64,000 nucleotides of DNA from Mermis nigrescens (GCA_036768485.1 JAVLUZ010000007.1:58661-122660); one strand, 5' to 3'; positions 31,090 to 42,896 are shown, counted from the stretch's first letter. Notes: generated from the letters alone by a model not told the origin. Program-made: numbers and translations.

Positions 31090-32130
31090 ATCACTTGAAA
31101 AGAAGCATTTATTTATACCTGAAAATTGGCATTTACATTAAACACCATGCAGCAACTGAAGCAGCTTTTTCAATACCAAGAATTAATTTTGTAATTTGCT
31201 TTTGAGACATTAGTTGAAAAGTAGCATTTTTCAGAATTTATATTTGTACCTGCAAAACGGCTGCGAGAGTATTTATGCTAAACTATTTACACTACATATG
31301 ATACAGCACCTGAAGCAGCTATTTCTATACCAACAATTTTTGTGATTGACTTTTAAGACATCAGTTGAAATGAAGCATTTTAGGAGTCTTTATTTATACC
31401 TGCAAACCCGCTATGAGAGTACTTACATTAAACTATTTATATTAAAGTCCACACAACACTTGAAGCAGCTTTTTCTATACCAAGAATTAATTTTGAAATT
31501 GGTTTTTAGGACATTGTCGGTTGGAGCAGATGTACACCCAAAAAAACCATTGATACCTGGGTATTTTAAGATCGCTGATCGCAAAATTATGATTTTCTCA
31601 TGCAGGAGCTATTCATCTCAGTTATTTGCATGGATAATGGCGCTAGCACTGGCAGCATATACGCTAAGCTTCAGCTGTGGAATGTAGCGAGTGAATCAAG
31701 CTGCATCCCTCTGCTTGAGCTTTAATTTTTTCTGGAACCATTATGAATCCTTAAAGCAATCTCCATTTGGTAGCTAATTGCTTCTATACCAAGAATTACT
31801 TTTGTAATTGGCTTCTCAGACATCAGTTGAAAAGAAGCTTTTATCAGAATTTATATTTATACCTGCAAATCGGCCTTGAGAATATTTATATTAAACTATA
31901 TTACATTGCATATGATACAGTACCTAAAGCTACTTTTTCTATACCAACAATTTTTTTGTTTGATTTTTAAAACATCAGTTGAAAAGTAGCATTTTCAGAA
32001 TTTTTATTTATACCTGCAAACCTGCCATGAGAGCACTTATATTAAACTATTTACATTGAATACGATACAGCACCTGAAGCAGCTTTTCCTATACTGAGAC
32101 TTAATTTTGTAATTGGCTTTACGACGTAAA
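31090..32130. repeat. About 150-bp tandem repeats inside the foldback element
   Basis: The anchor 'ttatttatacctgcaaa' recurs near 31110, 31245, 31395, 31857 and 32007. Each is associated with 'gagagtatttatattaaactatttac' and 'tgaagcagctttttctataccaagaatta'. A gap between 31515 and 31775 holds unrelated inserted sequence. Confidence 0.8.
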
Positions 32131-32167
32131 AAATTCCTTATCTAACAATTAAGTAATTTAAGTTTTC

Positions 32168-32240
32168 AGTGGGATGGCTTAGTCTATAATGCAATTAATA
32201 TCAATCAGAAAGTTCTAGGTTCGAGCCCCAGTGACTCAAA
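32168..32240 (+). repeat. tRNA-like pol III promoter (SINE head or tRNA relic)
   Basis: A-box-like TGGCTTAGTCTA at 32175-32186 and B-box GGTTCGAGCCC at 32219-32229, with spacing normal for a tRNA. The acceptor arms do not pair, so it is not a functional tRNA. Confidence 0.4.
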
Positions 32241-33000
32241 AATATTCATAAAGAAAGCGATAATTGAGAAAGAAAATGGCAAATAATGTAATATTCAAGA
32301 TCATATGGTGACCTCAGATCACCTGGAAGTCTTTAGTTTACAGAGTGTGTCATACATGTGCTCCAAAAATACCCATTTTTGTAATGGCATATGTAGGTAA
32401 ATGCATAAAAGTGGCAAGGAATAAAGGGACTTCTCTTAAATAAATGTTGCGTAAAGTACGATGCTCAAGATATTGAAGAATAAAAATTTTATTGTTAGGA
32501 CTGGTACTTTAAATAACACAAAACATCGCTGATAAAATGGCATAAAGAGTAGGTAATCTGCATAAATAACTTGACAATTGCAGAGATACCTACTTACCTT
32601 TAACTCAAATTAGATACCTAATCTAAGTACTATGAAGCAGCTAAGGCGCATACGGTTTAAGCAATAGACAATACTGTTTTTACAACTATAAGAAACAATT
32701 ATGATTTCACTAATAAAAATTAGAAGACTGTTATTTTTGCTAATTCGTAATTGGTTTGCAGGTATAAATAAATGCTTCTTTTTAAGTGATCACAACTAAA
32801 TCAAAGTATGAGGCGTCTCTTACAAGACTTTTGTCGCTCAGAAGGGTGGCAAGGTTGATCCGTCAAGTGGTTTTAGGAGGTATCATTCTTTTCAAGCTTT
32901 GTATTATCAAAGAAGGGGTTTCAGACATTTCAGGCTTTGATTATTCACAGAAATGTCTGCTAAGAGCACTCTACCCCACCATTGGTGGAACCGGTACTAA

Positions 33001-33432
33001 TATCAGGCTTTTTATTAGATAACCGTTGGTACTGAAAAAGTATTCCCAATGTATTTCTAATTTTTTTAAAATTTAGTATGTTGCATATGTGCGCTTGCTC
33101 CTTGTTTGACAATAATTTCTTATTGATCAGGACGATAAATGGCCAACTCTATTTTTTCTTATGTGGAATTTGCATATTGCACTTGAACTTCAAAAATTTA
33201 GGTCATTAACTATTTGAGACAGTTGACCCATTTATCTAAGGCTTAGCCCATACGCTGACACTAATGTTATAAAATCACTGGTTGTTGTTGACAATGTCTT
33301 AGGCAGGCTCAGTATAATATAAATTGTCGGCGTATGAACTAGAGCCGGTTTCTATAATCCGGTTTAAGCCTAGCGTACAGTTGAGCGCGACTTCAACCTG
33401 GCTTATCGGTTTTGTGAAGTGCGGTTTAAGCC
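33001..33432. other. AT-rich sequence with TTTAAGCC repeats
   Basis: 33300-33430 carries 'ccggtttaagcc' and 'gcggtttaagcc' words, related to those near 38785-39010. No gene. Confidence 0.4.
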
Positions 33433-33434
33433 CA

Positions 33435-33648
33435 CACATGTAACGGTTCGAAATTTGGGAGAGGGGGTCCCGGCCATTTTCAGGGATGAGGGAATGCTCC
33501 GACTTTTGGCCAATACGGTCAAAATATGCATAAAAACGGCAAAAAAATTCAATTTTCTGTAGAAATCGGGCAGGGTCAAAAATTTTCTGGCTTTGGGGGT
33601 TGAGGAACGTCCGACTTGCAGTCAGGGTCCCCCATACGCCCACGTGTG
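33435..33648. mobile_element. M5 MITE
   Basis: Starts CACATGTAACGGTTCG, ends ...ATACGCCCACGTGTG. Shares the 'aaaattcaattttctgtag' and 'tttctggctttgggggttga' blocks with the copies at 4409 and 12695. No clean duplication. Confidence 0.65.
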
Positions 33649-33893
33649 GTCGCAATCGCATGCGTTTTTTTGTGAGGGGTGGGAGAAATTTCCGTTTAAC
33701 TCCCAGCATACCTAATAAACACTTTTAAGAATTTTTTAGCTTAAAAGTATTATCGGTTTTTCATGCTAATTACCCATTTTTCGACTATATTTCGTTCAAT
33801 TTGATTGAATTTTTTCAACTGTAATATTTCTTTCATGTTTTTATATGGTGAAAAGAGCGTGCCTCGTTAGAAGATTCGAAATAGGTTCCTGAC

Positions 33894-34134
33894 CATATCT
33901 GGGTGTGGGCGGGGGTTTGGGGTATGCACCCCTCCTAGAAACCAAAATACCCCTCACCAGAATTCAATTTTTGGAAATTATTTAATTTTTTTCGCAATTT
34001 TTTGATGCCAATGCATAGTGCTTGATGAGAATTGTTGAAAAATGATGTATTTTCGCCATACCACCATTTTTAAAGCCAGTTTTTGACCTTTGATAAATCT
34101 TGCACCCCCAGAATTTTGGTGCCGCCCACCTATG
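33894..34134 (-). mobile_element. M1 MITE
   Basis: 241 bp. Starts CATATCTGGGTGTGGGCGGG, ends ...GGTGCCGCCCACCTATG. Flanks TTCCTGAC/TTTCTGAC match at 7 of 8. Confidence 0.88.
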
Positions 34135-34142
34135 TTTCTGAC

Positions 34143-34842
34143 CAAACACGTCCGGGGTGGTTTCGAAACGTTTTAACAAGCGTTTTTTTGAGAGCTAAAA
34201 AGTGATAGGTTATATAAGAAAAACACTTCCATCTATGTTTCTGACATTGCTTGTGTAAGTTTTTCTAAAACAAAAACACAAAAAATTTCGAAAAAATTGA
34301 AAAAATTGAATAAATTTAACAAAATTTAATTAGAATTGAGAATATTACACAAGGTGTAGAAGATTTGTTAATTTTTAAATAAGCTAAAAACGTTTTTTGC
34401 ACGTTTTTTCCCGAAAATCGATAATCATAGGGATCACAGCCTGTTTGTGGGATTCATTAGTCATTATAAGGAGTCAAACCTACAACTTTGAGCCGTATTT
34501 AGTTTTGGAGGAAGGTGGCCGCCTCCGCCTTGGCCGTAAAAAAAATTTTGGCAGGAAGATTTGCACGGAAAATTGTATCCCAGAAATCGACTGATTTTCG
34601 GCGCTTCGCGCCGTACATGAAGTATTAGCTATGGTTTTGCTTCAAGCGCGACCAAAAAAGTTACACTTCGTAGTGCTTATTTAACAAAGAAATTTTCGAA
34701 AGATTGAATTTTATGAGCTTATATTGAACAACGTCGGAAAATGCAGTATTTGAGAGCTATCCCAACGAAATTTCCGAAATATTAGCCAATTAACTTGGGG
34801 TCTCCCTGGCCGGATCCTGGATACTAGCCCGTTTACATAACA
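34143..34842. other. No gene; partial long-M2-like repeat
   Basis: 34500-34815 contains 'gaaggtggccgcctccgccttggccg', GGCGCTTCGCGCC and 'ccggatcctgg', reminiscent of long M2 relatives. The start and end are not preserved. Confidence 0.4.
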
Positions 34843-37800
34843 TTAAGAGTCAATGTACGTAACGTTCACCCCGGCGGCGGACAGTCAAAAAATAACTTAT
34901 CCTCATTTTAACTTATGTTGTACAGTTTTTAATTCCAAGCAACATGGTGCAAAGCGTTTTGTACAAAAACCATTTCCCGCTTGGAACATCAACCTCAAAG
35001 TTTGAAAAATCGACACTTCTTGTCAAAAAAAGAGCAGATTTTCTTTAATGACTATAATTTCTTAACAACGCAAGATATCAGGGTCAAATTTTTTTAAATG
35101 AAAGAACAAGATTTTTTCTATGAGTCATTCTCTTGATAGATCAACAAGATTGACAGGTTCAGGAATTATGTAAGACTAAATATGAAAAAGTTTGACTATG
35201 TGCACTAAAAAATTTCACATTTTGTCCTATAACTCCTATACTAGATGCGGGTGATTCCCAAAATTTTAGAATGATGTGGCACTTAGATGTGACATATATT
35301 TAGCAAAAAATAAAAAAAATTAAAGGACCACTTTTTGAGCAATGAGTCTTCACGCAAGACCATTTATTGCGAATCACACAATTGTTCTTGCCAAAAACTT
35401 TTCTTTTAGACGATATATATCGCAAGTAAGATAAGACCAACTCTCAAAATTTTGGTTAAATAATTTACTTAGTCTTATGATGTTATTGGCAAAAGAATAT
35501 GAAAGTTGTCAAATTTCTGATTGAACAGTGGCCCTTAGCGTCAGTGCAAGTCGGGTCATTCCATGTCAAGTGAACCACCCAGTCGACCATCTCCAATCTG
35601 CATGAAATTTTGCACAGAAGTAGCCCCTGGTCTTAAACTAAACTGGGCGAAATATTAGATTCTAATATGCTTTTGTTCAAAAGTTACAGGCTGGACCATC
35701 TTGCAATGATCACGCGCATGCTCAATAATCCCTCAACTTTTATTGCTTGTTTTTTCAGTTTGGATCGATGAAGAAGGATTAAATTCAGTTGACTAGGACA
35801 ACCTTTTGTGCCAAATATAGTCGTGCAAATAAAAAAGCAATTGAAATCAAACTTGAATTGCAAATTGATGCCAAAGTTGAGCAAAAAAAAATCAGTTTTT
35901 TAAATGAAGACCATACTTAAAGCACAAATTACGCAAGATGCTGGTATTTAAATCCATCAATAATTTCCCCAAAAGTAGTCTACAATAGTGTCCCTATGTG
36001 TGCTTGATTCCAAAAATTCAGGACTTATGCTTCTGAAACCAGAGGATGGCAAAAATGCCGAAAAAATTTATATGCGAATTTTACCTTATCTTCAGCAGCA
36101 AAAATCAGAATGTGGGTCATTTTTAATTTTTTTCTTTTTTGTTTTGTTTTGAAGAGCATTGTTTCTTCTACTTAATTCATTGTTTTTCATCTTGTACCCG
36201 GGCCTTGTGGGTAGGAAAATAGCTCTTATTCTCAAGGTTACTCCTCGCACGCAATGCATATATTGTGTGAGAATGTGTACTTTGCCTAGATTTATATTGA
36301 GCTTGTAATACAATAAAGTAGTAATGTTTGACACCTTTAGAATGTCTTATTGTGTATTTAGTATTTATCTAGTATTTATTTATCTATATTTATTTATCTA
36401 GTATTTACCCGTCCATCATGAAGTGATGCTAAATTTAGCCAGAAAATTTATGATGAATTCATCATAAATTTTCTGGCCAAATTAAGCATCACTTCATGAT
36501 GGACAGGTAAATACTAGATAAATAAATATAGATAAATAAATACTAGATAAATACTAAATACACAATAAGATATTCTCAGGGTGTCAAACATTACTATTTT
36601 ATTGTATTACAAGCTCGATATAAATCTAGGCAAAGTACACATTCTCTCACAATATATGTATTGCATGCGAGGAGTAACCTTGAGAATAAGAGCTATTTTC
36701 CTACCCACAAGGCCCGGGTACAAGATGAAAAACAATGAATTAAGTAGAAAAAACAATGCTCTTCAAAACAAAACAAAAAAGAAAAAGTAAAAATGACCCA
36801 CATTCTGATTTTTGCTGCTGAAGATAGGATAAAATTTGCTTATAAATTTTTTCGGCATTTTGCCATCCTCTGGTTTCAGAAGCATAAGTCCTGAATTTTC
36901 GGAATTGAGCACATAGAGACTACTAATGTAGACTTACTTTTTGGGGAAATTATTGATGGATTTAAATACTAGCATCTTGCGTAATTTGTGCTTTTAAGTA
37001 TGGTCTACCTTTGAAACACTGATTTTTTTGCTCAACTTTGGCATCAATTTGCAATTCAAGTTTGATTTCAATTGCTTTTTTATTTGCACGACTATATTTT
37101 GGCACAAAAAGTTGTCCTAGTCAACTGAATTTTAATCCTTCTTCATCGATCCAAACTGAATAAAACAAGCAATAAAAGTGGAGGGATTATGGAGCATGCG
37201 CGTGATCTTTGCAAGATGGCCCAGTATACCAAAGCTCTGTAACTTTTGAACAAAAGCATATTAGAATCTAATATTTTGCCTAGTTTAGTTTAAGACCGGG
37301 GGCTACTTTTGTGCAAAATTTCATGCAGATTGGAGATGGTCGACTGGGAGCGCTGGGTCACTTGTCATGGAATGACCCGAATTGCACTTGCGCTGAGGGC
37401 CACTGTTCAATCAGAAATTTGACAACTTTCGTATTCTTTTGCCAATAACATCATAAGACTAAGTAAATTATTAAAACCAAAATTTTGAGAGTTGGTCTTA
37501 TCTTACTTGCGAGATATAACGTCTAAAAGAAAAGTTTTGGGCAAGAACAATTGTTTAACTCACAATAAATGGTCTTGCGTGAAGACTCATTGCTCAAAAA
37601 GTGGTCCTTTAATTTTTTTTATTTTTTGCCAAATATATGTCACATCTAAGTGCCACATCATACTAAAATTTTGAGAATCACTCGCATCTAGTATAGGAGT
37701 TATAGGACAAAATGTGAAATTTTTTAGTGCACATAGTCAAACTTGTTCATATTCAGTCTTACATAATATCTCAACCCGTCGAACTTGTGGACTTGTCAAA

Positions 37801-38100
37801 GTGATAATTCAAAGCCAAAATCTTGCTCTTTCATTAAAAAAAATATTGACTCTAATATCTTGCGTTGTTAAAAAGTTATAATCATAAAAGTAAATCTACT
37901 CTTTTTTGACAAAAAGTGTCGATTTTTAAAACTTTGAGGTTGATGTTCCAAGCGAAAAATGGTTTTTTTACAAAACGCTTTACACCATGTTGCTCAGAAT
38001 AAAAAACTGTACAACATACGTCAAAATGAGGATAGGTTAATTTTTAACTGTCCGCGCTTCCTACATCACTGGGTTGATTCTTACAGAAATTGACTCTTAA
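34843..38100. repeat. Giant palindrome, arms about 1.6 kb, no spacer
   Basis: The centre is GATGAATTCATC, with its axis between 36457 and 36458. Outward, ccagaaaatttatgatg faces catcataaattttctgg, and similarity continues to the ends (TTAAGAGTCAAT at 34843 faces ATTGACTCTTAA ending at 38100). The ends are offset by 28 bp relative to the centre, so the arms carry small indels, plus scattered substitutions. ORF fragments such as the LGKVHIL peptide (36092-36334 minus, 36581-36790 plus) occur once per arm. No protein family recognised. Confidence 0.93.
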
Positions 38101-38145
38101 ATACTACACAGCTGACACACTTATTTACTTATCGACGTACATGAA

Positions 38146-38741
38146 CAGGCCCGCAATCTAGATTTCATTTCGAGCGGGGGGACAGAAAATTTTGAAAGTC
38201 AGATATCACGACAACCATCAGAAGTTAATCAAACATAAGGGCATTTTTTGAACGTTTCTCAACAAGCTCTGCATAATAGTGAAAAGATTCTAAAAAGTTT
38301 TCAAAGATTTCCACTTTACTTCATAGTCATACCCAAAAAATCTGTTGCTTAAACTGATTAAAAAAATTTTCCAATCCATAATCAATTTCTTAACTTTCTG
38401 AATTTGAAATCAATTTTTGTGCTCGGCAAAGAAAAACAAGCAGAAAATTAGTGATTAGGCACGAAACGAAAGAAAAAGTTGATATTTTCTCGATGTCTGG
38501 CTCAAATTTGAACAGTTTAAGAGACAAAAACTATACAGAAACAATTAATACGGCGCGAAGTGCCGGCAAAATTTTGCTTTTACTAGCTCAAAAGTACGCA
38601 AAAATGTTTCTGCGACCTTTTAAATGCACCTCGATAATTTTTCATTTCTATCTTCGGGGGACGCTTGTGAAATACAAACAAATTTTTGATTCCGAGAGGG
38701 AGAGCAACTGCCCCTTTTAACCCCCCTTGACCTCGGGTCTG
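38146..38741. mobile_element. M7 element (hAT-like MITE)
   Basis: 596 bp. Ends CAGGCCCGCAATCTAG and ...GACCTCGGGTCTG. Flanks TACATGAA/TACATGTA match at 7 of 8. Related fragments near 19268 ('gcaggcccgtgtccaaaatt') and 60705. Confidence 0.75.
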
Positions 38742-38749
38742 TACATGTA

Positions 38750-39300
38750 CATACATGTTGAATATATACAAATGCACAACCACTTTAAGCCTGGACCATT
38801 TTTATAGAGAACCCTTTTAAGCTCCGATTGATCAAATTTACTTAAGTTTGGCTTAAGCCTGGATAACGTTCAAAGTGTTGACACATGAGCAACACTTAAT
38901 CTGGCTAAGCCTCGCTTAAGCCGAACTTAAGTCTAGCTAAAACCTCACCTTTATGAAAACCACTCTAAGTCTGGCTTGGCGAAGCTTCATACGCTTGAGC
39001 CTGACTTATATTTTAAGCCAGGATTACTCCATAGTAATCGAGCCCTGATTAATTGCTGGAATAGCGAAAAAGATATGTTATTGCATAGAACTAACCAATT
39101 TCGAGAAATTTGTAGAAAACTTTCGATTTCCATTTATTTAGGTCGTCACTCACCCGCGAAATAATATTTATCACCGTTTTTCAGTGTTTAATTTTACTCA
39201 GAATCAATGGTGGATAGGCCTTTCGAGAGCGGGGCGGAATCACAACTTTTCCCAAAACAGTCGATCAAAAATAGGTCAAAACTTTCTCCCATTCACATGC
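38750..39300. other. No gene; TTAAGCC-rich repeat remnant
   Basis: 38785-39010 repeats TTAAG(C/T)(C/T)TGG and its complement many times in both orientations. The rest is unremarkable. Confidence 0.4.
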
Positions 39301-39346
39301 GAAACTGCACCCCCCTACCAGAATTTTTTTGTTGCCCACATATGCT
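39301..39346. mobile_element. M1 terminal fragment
   Basis: 'gcacccccctaccagaattt..ttgttgcccacatatg' is an M1 end abutting a G-rich minisatellite unit. The same junction occurs inverted at 39785-39850. Confidence 0.6.
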
Positions 39347-39388
39347 GGTGGGGCTGTTATGACGGTTAGGCGGTCTTCCAACAGTTTT

Positions 39389-39517
39389 TTAATGGTGGGT
39401 CTACCTTTTTACGTACTTACCTGTTACATTAAATGCGCACTGAGTCGCTACGCGCTGTTGCACTCACACCTGCGCTGATAATATAACACCGATACCTAAG
39501 GCGCGCAAGTGGATTGT
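39389..39517 (+). repeat. Unit of the about 199-bp tandem repeat (partial)
   Basis: Contains 'aatggtgggtctacctttttacgtacttacc', 'aaatgcgcactgagtcgct' and 'gcgctgataatataacac', shared with the two units at 41862-42270. Confidence 0.75.
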
Positions 39518-39807
39518 GTCTCAACAGCCCCACCAGTCCCAACAGCCCCACCGTCCCAACAGCCATACCGTCTTAACAGCCCAACCAAAAATCCCACAGC
39601 CCCACTCGTCCCAACAGCCCCACCAGTTCCAACAGCCCCACTGTTCCAACTGCCCCACCAATAATCCCAACAGCCCCACCATCCCAACAGCCCCACCATC
39701 CTAACAGCTTCACCATCCCAAGAGCCTCACCAATAATCAAAACAGCCTCACCAGTCCCAAGAGCCCCACCAGTTCCAACAGCCCAACCGTCATAACAGCC
39801 CCACCAG
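39518..39807 (-). repeat. C-rich (inverted) block of the minisatellite
   Basis: About 16 units of 'cagccccacc(a/g)tcccaa', the reverse complement of the main G-rich array. Confidence 0.9.
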
Positions 39808-40067
39808 CGTATGTGGGCAACAAAAAAATTCTGGGGGTGCAAGATCTTTCAAAGGTCAAAAAAATGGCCTTAAAAAATAGTGGTTTAGCGAGGAAAACAC
39901 CATCTTCCGACATTTCTTTTCAAGCACTATCCATTGGCATCGAAAAATTGCGAAACAATTTCAAAAATTAAATTCTAATGGGTATTTCGGTTTTTGAGGG
40001 GTTATTTTGGTTTCTCGATGAAGTGCATACCCCAAACCCCCCTCCTCACGCCCAGTGGGGTAATGTG
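39808..40067 (+). mobile_element. M1 MITE between minisatellite blocks
   Basis: Starts CGTATGTGGGCAAC, contains 'caagcactatccattggcatc', ends near ...CACGCCCAGTGGGG. Duplication not determinable because both flanks are repeats. Confidence 0.75.
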
Positions 40068-40189
40068 ACCGAGAAATGTGCTAAAAATAGAATTCTGGGG
40101 TACTACCATAATTTAGGGGATTTACAGAATTGCGGGTTGGGGGTTAAAATCATAACATCCCCCACGCTTATGTGTGGATTGGACAGTGT

Positions 40190-41835
40190 GACTGTAAGGA
40201 CTGCTGGAACGGTGGAACTACTGGGATTGGTGGGGCTCTTGGGACTGGCGGGGCTGTTTGGACGGTGGGGCTGTTAGTATGGTGGGGCTTGGGACGGTAG
40301 GGCTGTAGGGATTGGTGGGGCTGTTGGGATTATTGATGGGGCCGTTGGGACAACGGGGCTGTTTGTATGGTGGGGCTGTTGGGATTAGTGCGGCTGTTTG
40401 GATTATTGGTGGGGCTCTTGAGACGGTGGGGCTGTTGGGACTGGTGAGGCTGTTGGGACGGGTGGGGCTGTTGGGATTATTGGTGGGGCTGTTGGGACGG
40501 TGGGTTGTTAGGACTGGTGGGGGTTGTTGGGACGGGTGGGCCGTTGGTATTTTTGGTGGGACTGTTGTGACGGTGGGGCTGTTGGGATGGTGGGGCTGTT
40601 TGGACGGTGGGGCTGTTGGAATTGGTTGGGCTGTTGGGATTGGTGGGGCTGTTGGGATTATTGGTGGGGCTGTTGAAACGGTGGGACTGTTGGGACTGTT
40701 GGGGCTTTTACGACTGGTGGGGCTGTTGGGACGGTGGGGCTGTTGGGACTGGTGGGGCTGTTGGGATTTTTGGTGGGGCTGTTGGGACAGGTGGGGCTGT
40801 TGGAATTTTTGGTGATGCTGTTGGGGCGGTGTGGCTGTTGGGATGGTGGGGCTGTTGGGATTGGTGGAGCTGTTGGGATTGGTGGGGCTGTTGGGATTGG
40901 TGGGGCTGTTGGTATTCTTGGTGGGGCTGTCGGGACGGTGGGGCTGCTGGGATTGGTGGGGCTGTTGGGACGGGTGGGGCTGGTTGGGACGGTGGGGCTG
41001 TAGGATTGGTGGGGCTGTTGGGACGGTGGGGCTGTTGGGATTTTTGGTCGGGCTGTAGGCATGGTGGGGATGTAGGGATTGGTGGGGCTGTTGGGATTAT
41101 TGGTGGGGCTGTTGGGACGGTGGGGCTGTTGGGACTGGTGGGGTTGTTGGGACTTTTGGTGGGGCTGTTAGGACGGTGGGGCTGTTTGGATGGTTGGGCT
41201 GTTGGGACAGTGGGGCTGTTGGGACGATGGGGCTGTTGGGATTGGTGGGGCTGTTGGGATTATTGGTAGGGCTGTTGGGACGGTGGGGCTGTTGGGACTG
41301 GTGGGGATGTTGGGACGGGTGGGGCTGTTGGGATTTTGATGGGGCTGTTGGAACGGTGGGGCTGTTGGGACTGGTGGGGCTGTTGGGACGGGTGGGGCTG
41401 TTGGGATTTTTGGTGGGCTGTTGGGACGGTGGGGCTGTAGGGATTGGTGGGGCTATTGGAACGGTGGGGCTGTTGGGACGGTGGGGCTGTTGGGATTATT
41501 GGTGGGGCTGTTGGCACGGTGGGCTGTTGGGACTGGTGGGGATGTTGGGACGGGTGGGGCTGTTGGGATTTTGATGGGGCTGTTGGAACGGTGGGGCTGT
41601 TGGGACTGGTGGGGCTGTTGGGACGGGTGGGGCTGTTGGGATTTTTGGTTGGCTGTTGGGACGGTGGGGCTGTAGGGACTGGTGGGGCTGTTGGGACGGT
41701 GGGGCTTTTGGGACTGGTGGGGCTCTTTGGACGGTGGGGCTGTTAGTATAGTGGGGCTTGGGACGGTAGGGCTGTAGAGATTGGTGGGGCTGTTGGGATT
41801 ATTGGTGGGGCTGTTGGGGCGGTGGGGCTGTTGAG
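40190..41835 (+). repeat. G-rich minisatellite, 17/18/21-bp units
   Basis: Roughly 90 units of GGTGGGGCTGTTGGGAC with variant units ending GGGATT, GGGATTATT or GGGACGG. Higher-order structure is visible: 41276-41420 and 41500-41660 are near-identical blocks. Long open frames rich in Gly, Leu, Trp and Val run through it, but they are by-products of the repeat. Confidence 0.95.
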
Positions 41836-41861
41836 ACATCACCCGCAAGTGTCTATTGCTT

Positions 41862-42270
41862 GAATCAGCCTCTTTTTTTGGTGGGTCTATTGATAGTGGG
41901 TTTTCCAGCAGTTTTTTCTGGTGGGTCTACCTTTTTACGAACCTACCTGATAATTAAATGCGCACTGAGTATCTGATACGCGCCTTTACAATCATACCAA
42001 CATAATACACGCGCTGATAATATAACACGGATACCTTAGGCAGGCGAGTACCTATTACTCGAATCAGCCTCTGTTTTTGGTGGGTCTACTGATAGTGGGT
42101 CTTCCAGCATTTTTTTCTGGTGTGTCTACCTTTTACGTACCTACCTGTTACATTAAATGCGCACTGAGTCGCTAATACGCGCCGTTGCACTCAAACTAAC
42201 ATAACATATGCGCTGATAATATAACAGGGACACGTAATGCACACAAGTGCTTATTGCTTAAATCAGCCTC
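41862..42270 (+). repeat. Two tandem units of about 199 bp
   Basis: The anchor 'aaatgcgcactgagt' at 41956 and 42155 is 199 bp apart, with matching 'gaatcagcctct', 'ggtgggtctac' and 'gctgataatataacac' blocks in each. Together with the partial unit at 39389 they bracket the minisatellite. Confidence 0.85.
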
Positions 42271-42302
42271 TATTAGGCCTAATCGTCTCGCTTTACGTTA
42301 TC

Positions 42303-42480
42303 CATAGGTGGGCAGCACCAAAATTCTGGGGGGGGTGAAAAAGTTTTCAAAGGTCAAAAATGGTCTTAAAAGTGGTCAGTTGGCGAAAAACACCATTTTT
42401 CGACGTTTCTCATTGAGCACTATCCAATGGCATCAAAAAATCGCTGAAAAAGCAAAAAATTTTCAAAATTCAGCTTTTTG
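42303..42480 (+). mobile_element. M1 MITE, 3' truncated
   Basis: Starts CATAGGTGGGCAGCACC and follows M1 through 'gcactatccaatggcatc', then loses similarity near 42480. Confidence 0.75.
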
Positions 42481-42795
42481 GAGCTTAATAACTTTCTTAA
42501 ATCTCAACTTCAAAACTAAAAAAAGGTAATTTGAGACAGAAACATTCTCTTTCTGATCCTATAAATTTTTTGCTATCCGGCCAAAATTGCGGAGAATATT
42601 CGAAGCTGGAGCAAAAACGCAGTTAAAAAAATGGTAAAAAAATGCGAAAAATAAAGAACTATTGGTTGTATGCGGAAAAAATACGGCCGCATCATCTACA
42701 TTAGGTACCCCATCCTTTAAAAAACCCTAAAAAAATACCCAGTGGTTCAGTTGCTAGCTCTGACAGAAGAATTTGCCGACCTGGGCTAATATATA

Positions 42796-42896
42796 GAGAC
42801 GCATGAAGTGCGCTCCCCTTAACGTGACGTCACGCAAGACTTTAACACTACGTCACGGACGTCTTCTAAGAGGTGCGACGCACTTCCTTGCGTCTC
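42796..42896. mobile_element. 101-bp hairpin MITE
   Basis: GAGACGCATGAAGTGCG at the left pairs with CGCACTTCCTTGCGTCTC at the right. The middle holds two 'acgtcacg' words. No certain duplication. Confidence 0.6.

Larger units (their letters stand above)
29461..33000. mobile_element. Foldback element with tandem-repeat interior
   Basis: The left arm (29461-29574 plus 31027-31120) begins GTACCGGTTCCGCCATTGGT. It is inverted at the right arm (32757-33000), which ends ACCATTGGTGGAACCGGTAC. Arms are about 210-245 bp and similar but not identical. The interior carries about 150-bp tandem repeats. A hAT-like element interrupts the left arm. Long inverted arms plus internal tandem repeats are the hallmark of Foldback-type elements. 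Confidence 0.7.

Noticed and set aside
36092..36790. Two nearly identical ORFs on opposite strands
   Set aside because: They are mirror copies in the arms of the palindrome. No family match, and a single source explains both.
40312..41848. Several 85-220-codon ORFs rich in Gly, Leu, Trp (one strand) or Pro, Ser, Gln (other strand)
   Set aside because: They are translations of the 17-21-bp minisatellite, open because the units lack stops. No independent coding evidence.
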